In this document: positions 14,400 to 22,972 of the stretch, piece by piece
Layout: each line of letters begins with the position of its first letter
Position numbering within the stretch: the stretch's first letter is position 1
From: Deltaproteobacteria bacterium HGW-Deltaproteobacteria-8
Lineage (GTDB): Bacteria > Desulfobacterota > Desulfovibrionia > Desulfovibrionales > Desulfovibrionaceae
Assembly (NCBI GenBank): GCA_002840405.1
Contig: PHAR01000010.1
Span: 1 to 50,308 of the forward strand
Reading direction: 5' to 3'
Length of the DNA stretch: 50,308 nt
The notes under the pieces: generated by a model
Told to the model about the DNA's origin: nothing
The model's input: only the letters and a program-made list of their open reading frames with translations
Database searches by the model: none
Position numbers and translations under genes: made by a program

Positions 14400-16730
14400 A
14401 TGAAGGCATCCGGCCCGGGGCGTCAACGTTCCGGGCCGGGCGCATCCCAGGCCGCCGCGACGTCACGCCGCAAGGCCGTGAGAGTGGAGGGTAGGGTCAC
14501 GGACAGAATAAAGTTTCGCATGGAAATCAAGGGGCTGGTCTACCTGTTTGTGGCCGCCTTCCTGTTTCTGTGCATCTTCTCCTTCCATCCGGACGACCCG
14601 ACCTTCAACCAGGCCGTAACCCCCACCTGGCACACCAGCAACATGGCCGGGACCGTGGGCTCCTACATTGCCGGGTTCCTGGTGGAGCTCTTCGGCATCG
14701 GGGCCATCGCCTGGCCCTTGCTGCTGGCCTACAAGGGGCTCGTCCAGTTCTCGGACAGGCTTCGTCTGCCTTTGTACCGTTGGGCTGGCGTGACCACGGT
14801 CATCCTCTGCGTCATGGCCTGGGTGACCGCCCCCTGGGCCAAGCCCGCCGTGAACATCAAGCCTGCGTTGACCAGCGGCGGCCTCCTCGGCAAGACCCTG
14901 GCCGGGTGGTCCATGAACCTGCTCAGCCCCTGGGGCTCGGTGCTGTTCTGGCTCTTCCTCACGGTTGCCTCGGTCCAGGTTGGCTTCCAGGTGAGCTGGG
15001 CCTCGGTCTTTAAACGCGTCAAATCTTTTAGCTACGACCAGTGGTGCAAATACCGCGAACGCATCCTGCGCAGGCGCGCTCTGGAGGGCGGCCCAGCCAA
15101 GCCGCCCAGGCCCGACAAGGCCGACAAGGCCGACCACGCTGTTGCCACTGTTCAGGTTCCGCGCAAGGTCGAGGCCAAGGAATATGTCGAGCCGGACCTC
15201 ACGGGCGACAACCTGGTGCTCAAGCCCTTTGAGACCCCCCCGCAGAAGAAGAAGGCCCCGGCCCAGGCCCAACCTTCCACCCATGCCGACCTGCCGAGCT
15301 CCGAACTCCTGCGCGAGGCCCCGGTCCAGCAGGCCGTGGCAGACCCCAAGATCCTCCAGGCCAAGGCCCGGCAGCTCACCGCCTGCCTGGCCGACTTCAA
15401 CATCCAGGGCGAGATCCAGCAGGTGCTGCCCGGCCCCGTGGTGACCATGTTCGAGTTCAAGCCCGCCCCAGGGGTCAAGATCAGCACCATCGCCGCGCGC
15501 AACGACGACATCGCCCTGTCCCTCAAGGCCCTGGCCGTGCGCATCGAGGCGCCCATTCCGGGCAAGGACTCCATCGGCGTGGAGATCCCCAACGAGAAGC
15601 GCCAGACCGTGTCCCTGCGCGAGATCATCGAGTCCCCGGTGTTCGCCATGGCCCGCTCGCCCCTCACCCTGGCCCTGGGCAAGGACATCCAGGGCGCGCC
15701 GCAGATCGCCGACCTGGCCACCATGCCGCACCTGCTGGTGGCGGGCGCCACGGGCGCGGGCAAGAGCGTGTGCCTCAATGGCTTTCTGGTGAGCATCCTG
15801 TTCAAGGCCACGCCGGAACAGGTCAAGCTTTTGCTCATCGATCCCAAGCGCATTGAACTGGCCATCTACTCCGACCTGCCGCACCTGGTGCACCCGGTCG
15901 TGACGGACATGGCGCTGGCCAAGAGCGCTCTCGAGTGGGCCATGTGCGAGATGGACTCGCGCTACGAGACCCTGGCCCGGCTTGGCGTGCGCAACATCGA
16001 GGGCTTCAACCAGAAGCTGGCCGAGATGGGCGACAAGCGTCCGGAGGAGTTCGCCGATATGGCGGCCCTGCCGTACCTGGTCATCGTCATCGACGAACTG
16101 GCCGACCTGATGATGACCTCGGCCAAGGACGTGGAAACCTGCATCGTGCGGCTGGCCCAGTTGGCGCGCGCTGCTGGCATCCACATGATCCTGGCCACCC
16201 AGCGGCCCAGCGTTGACGTGGTCACGGGCTTGATCAAGGCCAACTTCCCCACGCGCATCTCCTTTCAGGTCACCAGCCGCCACGACTCGCGCACCATTCT
16301 GGACACGGTGGGCGCGGAGCGCCTGCTGGGCAAGGGCGACATGCTCTACAAGTCCGGCGGGGCCAAGCTGCGGCGTCTGCACGGGGCCTATGTGGACGAG
16401 ACCGAGATCGAGGCCGTGGTGGCGCACTGGAAGGCGAGACAGCCCCAGCAGTTTGACCTGGACTTTTCCGAGTGGCGCAAGGACGGCGAGCCCGGTGCCG
16501 TTGGCGGCGCGCCTGGCAACGGGGAGAACAGCACGGCCGACGACCCCATGTACGCCGAGGCCGTGGAGTTCGTCACCAGCCAGGGCAGGGCGTCCATTTC
16601 GCTTATCCAGCGCCGCTTCCGCATCGGCTTCAACCGCGCGGCCCGCTACATCGAACAGATGGAGGCCGACGGCCTGCTCGGCTCGGCCGACGGCAGCAAG
16701 CCCAGGACGCTCATCCGAGGCCGCGACTAG
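14400..16730 (+). CDS. ftsK: DNA translocase FtsK/SpoIIIE
   Basis: 776 residues. Four N-terminal membrane helices lie at about 45-62, 85-110, 128-147 and 178-204; a Pro/Ala/Lys-rich linker follows; the motor spans about 310 to 680 with Walker A GATGAGKSV near residue 450 and Walker B VIVIDELADLMM near 562; the gamma winged helix closes the protein (SISLIQRRFRIGFNRAARYI). FtsK pumps chromosome ends at the septum and activates XerCD at dif; a XerC/D gene lies at 31500. The start at 14400 has only a weak binding site; the ATG at 14521 (MEIKGLVYLF) is an alternative just before the first helix. Confidence 0.95.
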   Translation: MKASGPGRQRSGPGASQAAATSRRKAVRVEGRVTDRIKFRMEIKGLVYLFVAAFLFLCIFSFHPDDPTFNQAVTPTWHTSNMAGTVGSYIAGFLVELFGIGAIAWPLLLAYKGLVQFSDRLRLPLYRWAGVTTVILCVMAWVTAPWAKPAVNIKPALTSGGLLGKTLAGWSMNLLSPWGSVLFWLFLTVASVQVGFQVSWASVFKRVKSFSYDQWCKYRERILRRRALEGGPAKPPRPDKADKADHAVATVQVPRKVEAKEYVEPDLTGDNLVLKPFETPPQKKKAPAQAQPSTHADLPSSELLREAPVQQAVADPKILQAKARQLTACLADFNIQGEIQQVLPGPVVTMFEFKPAPGVKISTIAARNDDIALSLKALAVRIEAPIPGKDSIGVEIPNEKRQTVSLREIIESPVFAMARSPLTLALGKDIQGAPQIADLATMPHLLVAGATGAGKSVCLNGFLVSILFKATPEQVKLLLIDPKRIELAIYSDLPHLVHPVVTDMALAKSALEWAMCEMDSRYETLARLGVRNIEGFNQKLAEMGDKRPEEFADMAALPYLVIVIDELADLMMTSAKDVETCIVRLAQLARAAGIHMILATQRPSVDVVTGLIKANFPTRISFQVTSRHDSRTILDTVGAERLLGKGDMLYKSGGAKLRRLHGAYVDETEIEAVVAHWKARQPQQFDLDFSEWRKDGEPGAVGGAPGNGENSTADDPMYAEAVEFVTSQGRASISLIQRRFRIGFNRAARYIEQMEADGLLGSADGSKPRTLIRGRD

Positions 16731-16761
16731 CCCCTCCCCAAGCTCTCTTTGCCTGCCAATG

Positions 16762-16797
16762 AAAAACCCCTTGCGGAGCTGTTCCGCAAGGGGTTTA
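16762..16797. terminator. Bidirectional rho-independent terminator
   Basis: AAACCCCTTGCGGA and TCCGCAAGGGGTTT form a perfect 14-bp stem with a five-base loop, with A-rich sequence on the left and a short T run on the right. It serves ftsK on the plus strand and tRNA-Pro on the minus strand. Confidence 0.9.
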
Positions 16798-16803
16798 CTT
16801 GTA

Positions 16804-16880
16804 TGGTCGGGATGAGAGGATTTGAACCTCCGGTCTCCGCGTCCCGAACGCGGCGCTCTACCAGTCTGAGCCACATCCCG
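16804..16880 (-). tRNA. tRNA-Pro (anticodon CGG)
   Basis: 77 nt, beginning CGGGATGTGGCTCAGACTGG and ending CATCCCGACCA with encoded CCA. The anticodon stem CCGCG/CGCGG encloses TTCGGGA, giving CGG for proline. The T-arm GGAGGTTCAAATCCTC is complete and the acceptor stem pairs fully. Confidence 0.95.
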
Positions 16881-17069
16881 TTGTGAGAGGAGGCATTTAG
16901 CTGAATCCAAAACAAAAGGCAAGCGCTTCGGCAATGATTTTTCCGGGCGGAGCGTTGACCGGAGCCAGCTCAAGGAACCTTTGGCGTTGGACAAGTTCCG
17001 TGATTTGTGAGAGCATGATAGAGTTTTTGTAAGCTGTGCGCACTGTTTTGGGACGTAAAGGAGCGCTGT

Positions 17070-18164
17070 GTGATCAAGGTTGTTGTCGTCGACGATTCTG
17101 CTTTCATGCGCAAAGCCATCAGCACGATGCTCTCCAAAGACCCGGAAATTGATGTCGTGGCCACCGCCCGAGACGGCGAGGAAGGCCTGGAGATGATCCG
17201 CAAGCACAATCCCGATGTCGTGACCATGGACATCGAGATGCCGCGCATGGACGGGCTCACGGCGCTTCGGCACATCATGATGGAGATGCCCAGGCCCGTG
17301 CTCATGATCAGCTCCCTGACCAACGAGGGCGCGGAGGCCACCTTGAAGGCCCTGGACCTCGGGGCCGTGGACTTCATCCCCAAGCAGCTTTCCAAGGTCT
17401 CCCTTGATATCGTCAAGATCGAGGCCAATCTCATCGCCAAGGTCAAGATCGTGGCCTCGCGCAAGATGATGCATTCCCGGTCCAGGCTGACTGCGGCCAT
17501 GGCCCGCGCGCCCATCTGCACCCCGTCCACGGCGCCTTGCGCTCCCCCTGGCAGGCCTTCGGCCCCTCCGACCCTGCCCAGCGGCTCGCCCAAGCGCGAT
17601 GTTGTGGCCATCGGCGTGTCCACGGGCGGCCCGCCTGCTGTGCAAAAGGTCCTCGCGGCACTTCCGGCCGACTTCCCGGCCAGCATCGTCATCGCGCAGC
17701 ACATGCCCCAGGCCTTCACCGGCCCCTTTGCCAAACGCCTGGACGGTCTGTGCAAGATCAGCGTCAAGGAGGCCGAGCCTGGTGACCGCCTGAAGCCCGG
17801 CTGCTGCTTCATCGCCCCGGGCGGGCGGCATCTTGTGCTGAAGCAGATGATCAGCCGCGTTGATCTGCTTATTTCCGAGGAGCCCGCCAGCGCTCTGTAC
17901 AAGCCTTCGGCCAACGTGCTCATCGGCTCCGTGGCTGATGCCGTGGGCCGCCGCGCCTTGGGGGTCATTCTGACCGGCATGGGCAATGACGGCATGGAAG
18001 GCATCCGAGCGCTCAAGCAGAAGGGGGGCCGCGCCCTGGCCCAGAGCGATGCTAGTTGTGTCGTCTACGGCATGCCAAAAGCCATAGTTGATGCTGGACT
18101 TTCGGACGAAATAGTTGATATAGATGACATGGCCCAGGCCATCATGAATAATTTGTATATGTAA
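17070..18164 (+). CDS. cheB: Chemotaxis protein-glutamate methylesterase CheB
   Basis: 364 residues. An N-terminal receiver (DD at 8-9, phospho-acceptor Asp54 in VVTMDIEMPRMDG) is joined by a Pro/Ala/Ser-rich linker to the methylesterase/deamidase domain. The catalytic triad is visible as Ser184 in GVSTGGP, His211 in AQHMPQ and Asp307 in GMGNDGM, with family spacing. CheB removes methyl groups from chemoreceptors and is activated by CheA phosphotransfer. The start is GTG with AAAGGAG seven bases upstream. It is the first gene of the che operon running to 25996; a promoter must lie in 16881-17069, which is AT-richer than its surroundings. Confidence 0.96.
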   Translation: MIKVVVVDDSAFMRKAISTMLSKDPEIDVVATARDGEEGLEMIRKHNPDVVTMDIEMPRMDGLTALRHIMMEMPRPVLMISSLTNEGAEATLKALDLGAVDFIPKQLSKVSLDIVKIEANLIAKVKIVASRKMMHSRSRLTAAMARAPICTPSTAPCAPPGRPSAPPTLPSGSPKRDVVAIGVSTGGPPAVQKVLAALPADFPASIVIAQHMPQAFTGPFAKRLDGLCKISVKEAEPGDRLKPGCCFIAPGGRHLVLKQMISRVDLLISEEPASALYKPSANVLIGSVADAVGRRALGVILTGMGNDGMEGIRALKQKGGRALAQSDASCVVYGMPKAIVDAGLSDEIVDIDDMAQAIMNNLYM

Positions 18165-18235
18165 TGGGCGCTACCATGCCGGGTTTTGCCCGGTGTGTCT
18201 GATACGTGAGCCAGATTCTGGAGGGGCGCGAGCAC

Positions 18236-20164
18236 ATGACTGATTGCAAAGAAATCCTTTCGATGCTGACAAGTCCCGAGTCGGACGTCTTGCGCGAGGG
18301 AGCCTACCTGGCTGGTGAGGCCCATTGCGACGACGCGGTGCCGTTGCTTGTGGAGATGCTTAAGAGCAGCAACATCGGCGTTCAAGAGGCGGCTGACAAC
18401 GCCCTGCGTATGATCGGCGGCAAGGAGGCGGTCAGCGGGGTCATCCCCCTGCTTCAGTCTGACGAGGCGCCTGTGCGTAACGGGTCCATGGACATTTTGC
18501 GCGCCCTGGGTGGGAATGAGCTGCAATTGATCATTCCGCTGCTCAAGGACGAGGATGTTGACCTGCGCATCTTTGCCAGCGACATCCTGGGCTCGGCCGG
18601 CAACGTCATGGCCGTGGCGCCCCTGTGCGAGGCGCTATTGAAAGACCCTGAGGTCAACGTGCGCTACCAGGCTGCTGTGAGCCTGGGCAACCTGGGCCTG
18701 CCCGAGGCCGCCAAATGCCTGAACCAGGCCATGCGCGACGAGGAGTGGGTCCAGTATTCGGTCATCGAGGCCTTGTCCAAGATTGGCCACGCCAGTTCTG
18801 TTGACGCCATGGTCAAGGCCATGAGCCACTCCTCGGAGCTCGTGGTCTCCATGATCATCGACGCCCTGGGCGAGATGGGCAACGTCAAGGCCGTGACCCT
18901 CCTGCTGCAGCGCATGGAGTCTTCGCCCACGGCCTTGCGCAACAAGATCGTCAAGTCCATCGTGAATATCCTGGGCGCCAAGCTGGTGAACCTGCTGCCC
19001 AAGGCCGAGCGAGAAAATTTCCGCGTGTATCTGCTTGTGGCCCTGGAGGACGAGGATATCGAGGTCCAGGACGCAGCCATCCTCGGGCTGGCCGCCATGG
19101 GCGGAGACGATGCCGCTGCCGGGGTCTTCTCCATTGCCAGCAAGCTTGATCCGGACAAGGATCAGGACCGCCTGGAGCACATCCTGGAGAGCTTGTCGCG
19201 CATGGGACTCACCGAGGTGCTCCGGCTGGCGATCATGGATCCTGAACCGGCCAAGGCCCTGCTGGCCGTGGAAACCCTGGCCCGCGTGTCCGCCCCTGAA
19301 GTCGAGGAAGTGCTCTCCCAGGCCTTCTGGTCCAACGACGTCGTCGTGCAGCGTGGCATAGTCGCCGTGCTGGCGCGCATTGCCGGGCCAGCCTCGACAG
19401 ATTTTTTCGTGGACATCCTGGCCAGGCACAACGATGGCAAGGTGCTCAAGTCTGCCGCCAGTTTTCTGGGCCAGAAACTGCGCTATGCCCCGGCCGCAGA
19501 GTCGCTCTTTGCACTGCTCGACCACCAGTATGACGACGTCAAGGAGGCTGCGCTGGAGGCTTGCGTGGCCATCGATGGTTCTGAGATGCAGACCCGCTTC
19601 CAGCAGCTCTTCAAGGGCATCGACCCTCTCAAGCGGCTCATGGCCGTGTATGCCCTGGGCAAGATGGACGCGGCCGGAAACATCGACCTCCTGAAAACTG
19701 CCCTGGGGGACGAGAACGCGGAGATCCGCAAGCACGCCCTGGAGGCTGTGGCTTCCCTGTGCCACGACTCCGAGGTCTGGCTTGAGTTGCTTGTGTCGCG
19801 CCTGTTGGACGAAAACCGGGACGTGCGCCAGACCGTGGTGGAGATCATGGGCCAGTGCTTCTCCGAGTCCGTCATCCCCCACCTTTTGCACGCCCTGCAC
19901 GACGACGACGACTGGGTCAAGGTGCGTGCGCTTGAGGTCCTCGGCCAGCACAGGGTCGCTCAGGCCATCCCCGAGGTTGTCGGCCTGCTTGAGAATCCGA
20001 ACAAACTCGTGACCATCCGCACCATCGAGTGCCTCGGAAGCATCGGCGGCACCTCAGCATTCCGCGCCCTCTTGGCCGTTTCCGGCAGCGAGGACTTCGA
20101 GATCATGGAGGCCGCCGAGGCGGCCATCGCCAGGTTACAGGATGAACAGGAGAGGGAGATATAG
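18236..20164 (+). CDS. HEAT-repeat protein in the chemotaxis operon
   Basis: 642 residues made almost entirely of HEAT repeats of about 31 to 37 residues; recurring patterns include VLREGAYLAGEAHCDDAVPL, VQEAADNALRMIGGKEAV and VRYQAAVSLGNLGLPEAAK. There is no signal peptide, membrane segment or enzymatic motif, so a cytoplasmic scaffold role is likely. I chose ATG 18236, with GAGGGG nine bases upstream, over an in-frame GTG at 18206. It ends exactly where cheR begins. Its position between cheB and cheR suggests it organises the receptor-modifying enzymes or the array; that is inference, and the partner is unknown. Confidence 0.9.
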   Translation: MTDCKEILSMLTSPESDVLREGAYLAGEAHCDDAVPLLVEMLKSSNIGVQEAADNALRMIGGKEAVSGVIPLLQSDEAPVRNGSMDILRALGGNELQLIIPLLKDEDVDLRIFASDILGSAGNVMAVAPLCEALLKDPEVNVRYQAAVSLGNLGLPEAAKCLNQAMRDEEWVQYSVIEALSKIGHASSVDAMVKAMSHSSELVVSMIIDALGEMGNVKAVTLLLQRMESSPTALRNKIVKSIVNILGAKLVNLLPKAERENFRVYLLVALEDEDIEVQDAAILGLAAMGGDDAAAGVFSIASKLDPDKDQDRLEHILESLSRMGLTEVLRLAIMDPEPAKALLAVETLARVSAPEVEEVLSQAFWSNDVVVQRGIVAVLARIAGPASTDFFVDILARHNDGKVLKSAASFLGQKLRYAPAAESLFALLDHQYDDVKEAALEACVAIDGSEMQTRFQQLFKGIDPLKRLMAVYALGKMDAAGNIDLLKTALGDENAEIRKHALEAVASLCHDSEVWLELLVSRLLDENRDVRQTVVEIMGQCFSESVIPHLLHALHDDDDWVKVRALEVLGQHRVAQAIPEVVGLLENPNKLVTIRTIECLGSIGGTSAFRALLAVSGSEDFEIMEAAEAAIARLQDEQEREI

Positions 20165-21043
20165 ATGTCTGCGCTCTTCTCCACATCAACGCCTGTGGGC
20201 GGTGAACTGAAGATCAGTGATGCGGAATTCCTTCAGTTGCGCGATTTCATTTACGCCCAGTGCGGCATCTACGTGGCGGACAACCGCAAGTACCTGCTGG
20301 AGAACCGCCTGGCCAACAGGCTGAAGCTGCTGAATCTGAAGAATTTTGGCGAGTATTACCACTACCTGCAGTACGACACGAACAAGAAGTCGGAGCTCAC
20401 CAAACTCTTTGAGGTCATCACCACCAACGAAACCAGCTTTTTTCGCAACCCGCCCCAGCTCAAGGTCTTTCAGGAGAACATCCTGACAGATGTCATCGCC
20501 GAGATGCGCAAAAAGGGCGACAAACGTCTGCGCATCTGGTCCGCTGGCTGCTCCACAGGGGAGGAGCCCTACACCTTGGCCATCATCGTGTCTGAAGTGC
20601 TTAAGGGCGAACTGGCCAGCTGGGATGTCCGCATCACCGCCAGCGACCTGTCTGAGAGGGTGCTCGAGGCCGCACGCAAGGGCGTTTTCAATGAGTACAC
20701 CCTGCGCACCACGCCCAAGGAGCTTTTGCCGCGCTATTTTGATAAGGATGGCGAGAACTTCCGTATCAAGCCGGAACTGAAAAAGCTCATCTCCTACGGT
20801 CAGCTGAACCTCTCCGACCGGGTCGCGCTCAAGCGGGTGGAGCGGTCGCAGCTGGTGTTCTGCCGCAACGTCATCATCTATTTCGACGACGAGATGAAGA
20901 AAAAGGTCATCGGCGCGTTTTACGACAACCTGCAGCCTGGCGGCTACCTGCTCATCGGGCACTCGGAGTCCCTGCACAACATCACGCGCTCGTTCAAGCC
21001 CATCCACTACCCCGGGGCCATCATGTACAAGAAGGAGGCCTGA
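20165..21043 (+). CDS. cheR: Chemoreceptor glutamate methyltransferase CheR
   Basis: 292 residues. The all-helical N-terminal domain (LRDFIYAQCGIYVADNRKYL) is followed by the SAM-dependent methyltransferase fold with RIWSAGCSTGEEPYTLAI as SAM-binding motif, TNETSFFRNP, and FCRNVIIYFDDE near the active site. It methylates receptor glutamates, opposing CheB. The ATG follows directly on the stop of the HEAT gene, with GGAG eight bases upstream. It lacks a C-terminal pentapeptide-binding or TPR extension. Confidence 0.96.
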   Translation: MSALFSTSTPVGGELKISDAEFLQLRDFIYAQCGIYVADNRKYLLENRLANRLKLLNLKNFGEYYHYLQYDTNKKSELTKLFEVITTNETSFFRNPPQLKVFQENILTDVIAEMRKKGDKRLRIWSAGCSTGEEPYTLAIIVSEVLKGELASWDVRITASDLSERVLEAARKGVFNEYTLRTTPKELLPRYFDKDGENFRIKPELKKLISYGQLNLSDRVALKRVERSQLVFCRNVIIYFDDEMKKKVIGAFYDNLQPGGYLLIGHSESLHNITRSFKPIHYPGAIMYKKEA

Positions 21044-21085
21044 TGGGGACGTGGATGGTACTGCGCTCAAGGGCAGGCTAGCGTA

Positions 21086-21865
21086 TTGGGCGCCAGGGTC
21101 ATCGCCATAGCGAACCAGAAGGGCGGCGTGGGCAAGACCACCACGGCCCTGACTCTTGGGGCGGCCCTGACGAGGCTTGAGAAACGGGTGCTGGTCATGG
21201 ACCTGGACCCGCACGCCAACGCCTCGGTGCACCTCTCCTTCTTTCCGGAGAGCCTTGAGGCCTCGGTATATGATCTTTTCCAGGAGGAGCAGGCCGGGCG
21301 CGAGGTCTGGGAACGCATCCTCAAGACGGCCACAGCCGGCGGGTTTGATTTTGCGCCGGGCTCGATCAGGCTTTCCGAGCTTGAGGTGGACCTGAAGGAG
21401 CGCAAGGACAAGGGGCTGATCCTGAGCCTTGCCCTGGAGGGACTGCGCGAGCGCTATGATTACATCCTGCTCGACTGCCCGCCTCACGTGGGCATCCTGC
21501 TGGTAAACGCGCTGGTTGCGGCGGATATGGTGCTCATCCCCATCCAGACGGATTTTCTTGCTTTGTACGGGATCAGGCTTCTGTTCGACACCATCAGGCT
21601 TTTGAACCGGGTGCTGCCCAGGCCGGTGCGCTACATGGCCCTGCCCACCATGTATGATCAGCGCACGGCGGCCTGCAGGCGCATCCTGCGGATCATGCGC
21701 GACAAGCTGGGCGACAAGGTGCTGGAGACGGTGATCCATTTTGACACGAAATTTCGAGAGTCCAGCGCAGGCGGCAAGGTGATTTTCGATGTGGACCCCA
21801 AGGCGCGCGGCGCCGTTGAATATTTGAACCTGGCAAGTGAGATAGTGCGCAATGAAAACGCCTGA
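21086..21865 (+). CDS. ParA/MinD-family ATPase of the chemotaxis operon (ParC-like)
   Basis: 259 residues. The deviant Walker A KGGVGKTTTA, the A' motif VLVMDLDPHANAS and Walker B YILLDCPPHVG mark a ParA-type ATPase. ParA homologues in che operons (ParC of Vibrio, PpfA of Rhodobacter) place chemotaxis clusters at poles or mid-cell; that role is inferred here from the operon. The start is TTG at 21086, the first possible start after the in-frame cheR stop. It overlaps cheW by 14 bases. No ParB-type partner is adjacent; the 75-residue N-terminal extension of the CheW protein may take that part. Confidence 0.9.
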   Translation: MGARVIAIANQKGGVGKTTTALTLGAALTRLEKRVLVMDLDPHANASVHLSFFPESLEASVYDLFQEEQAGREVWERILKTATAGGFDFAPGSIRLSELEVDLKERKDKGLILSLALEGLRERYDYILLDCPPHVGILLVNALVAADMVLIPIQTDFLALYGIRLLFDTIRLLNRVLPRPVRYMALPTMYDQRTAACRRILRIMRDKLGDKVLETVIHFDTKFRESSAGGKVIFDVDPKARGAVEYLNLASEIVRNENA

Positions 21866-22535
21866 ACAATACTTCGTTGAAGATGTAAGGCTGCCGGACG
21901 TCACCGACCCCGGCCGCACCCTGACTGGAGCTGAGGAAGCTTTTCTGGACAAGTACCTCGGCGTGGACCGTGAAAAGGTCCTGGCCCAGGCCAGAAGGCT
22001 CGACCCGCGCGGCGATGACTCGCTGGCCGATTTCTCCGGCTCCGAGGACGCCGCAGCCATTGAGCACTCTGACGAGAACATGCGCAATCAGAAAGATATC
22101 CGGCTGGTGAGCTTCACGCTCATGGGACGCGAGTTTGCCCTGCCCATCACGGTGATCCAGGAGGTCATCCGCTTTGTGAAGCCGACCAAGCTGCCGGCTG
22201 CGCCTTACTTCATCACCGGGATCATCAACCTGCGCGGGCGCGTGACGCCGCTGGTGAGTCTGCGCTTGATCATGGGCATCCCCGGCGACCAGGAAGACCG
22301 CTTCATCGTCATCTGCCGCCACAGGGGCTTGCAGGTCGGCCTCATGGTCAACGCCATCTCAACCATGTATCTCGCCTCGGGCGACGAGCTTGAGTGGAAC
22401 GTGGAAGGCAACGTCGGCGTGTCCGCACATCTGCTCATGGGGCTGTACAAATCTGGTGAGCGCCTCATCAGTATTCTTTCCATCGATAATCTTGTCCACG
22501 GAGTTCTCCAGGGGGGAGGTTCATCTCATGCCTAA
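21852..22535 (+). CDS. cheW: CheW-like coupling protein with N-terminal extension
   Basis: 227 residues. The CheW/SH3-like domain occupies about residues 80 to 220 (LVSFTLMGREFALPITVIQE, ITGIINLRGRVTPLVSLR). CheW links chemoreceptors to CheA in the array. The first 75 residues (MKTPEQYFVEDVRLPDVTDP) are acidic and absent from ordinary 150- to 170-residue CheW. In systems with a ParA-like protein, short N-terminal peptides of partner proteins stimulate the ATPase, so this extension is a candidate interaction tail. It overlaps the ParA gene by 14 bases and cheY by 8. Confidence 0.93.
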   Translation: MKTPEQYFVEDVRLPDVTDPGRTLTGAEEAFLDKYLGVDREKVLAQARRLDPRGDDSLADFSGSEDAAAIEHSDENMRNQKDIRLVSFTLMGREFALPITVIQEVIRFVKPTKLPAAPYFITGIINLRGRVTPLVSLRLIMGIPGDQEDRFIVICRHRGLQVGLMVNAISTMYLASGDELEWNVEGNVGVSAHLLMGLYKSGERLISILSIDNLVHGVLQGGGSSHA

Positions 22536-22896
22536 ACATATTCTCATTGTGGACGATTCTAAGACTGTAAGGAATCTCGTCGCCTTCATCATGAAGAAGG
22601 AGGGCTTCCGCGTGACCACGGCCGAGGACGGCCTTGACGGGTTGGAGAAGCTTTACGCGGCGGATCCGGTTGATCTCATCGTCAGCGATGTGAACATGCC
22701 GCGCATGGACGGCTTCACCTTCATCAAGAATGTCCGGGAGCAGGAGGCCTACAGGGACATCCCGATCATCGTCCTGTCCACGGAGGGCCAGGACAAGGAT
22801 ATCCAGACGGGGCTGACCCTTGGCGCGAATTTGTACATGGTCAAACCGGCCCAGCCTGAGAAGATGGTCCGCAACGTGAAGATGCTTCTGGGCTGA
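22528..22896 (+). CDS. cheY: Chemotaxis response regulator CheY
   Basis: 122 residues, a single receiver domain starting MPKHILIVDDSKTVRNL. The acidic pair is Asp9-Asp10, the phospho-acceptor Asp54 in IVSDVNMPRMDG; the conserved Thr/Ser is in VLSTEG and the Lys in YMVKPAQPEKM. It receives phosphate from CheA and acts on the flagellar switch or as a phosphate sink. GGAGG nine bases upstream fixes the ATG inside the end of cheW. Confidence 0.95.
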   Translation: MPKHILIVDDSKTVRNLVAFIMKKEGFRVTTAEDGLDGLEKLYAADPVDLIVSDVNMPRMDGFTFIKNVREQEAYRDIPIIVLSTEGQDKDIQTGLTLGANLYMVKPAQPEKMVRNVKMLLG

Positions 22897-22972
22897 AGCC
22901 CGGAAGTGAACGCTCCATCCTTGCGATGCACACGCTCGCGGGACGGACACATGAGAGCAGGCGGTTATCTCG

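Noticed and set aside
14463-17831. 1122-codon minus-strand open frame antisense to ftsK, tRNA-Pro and cheB
   Set aside because: It runs opposite clear genes and through a tRNA, and its Gly/Ala/His/Arg/Leu-rich composition is typical of antisense frames in GC-rich genes.
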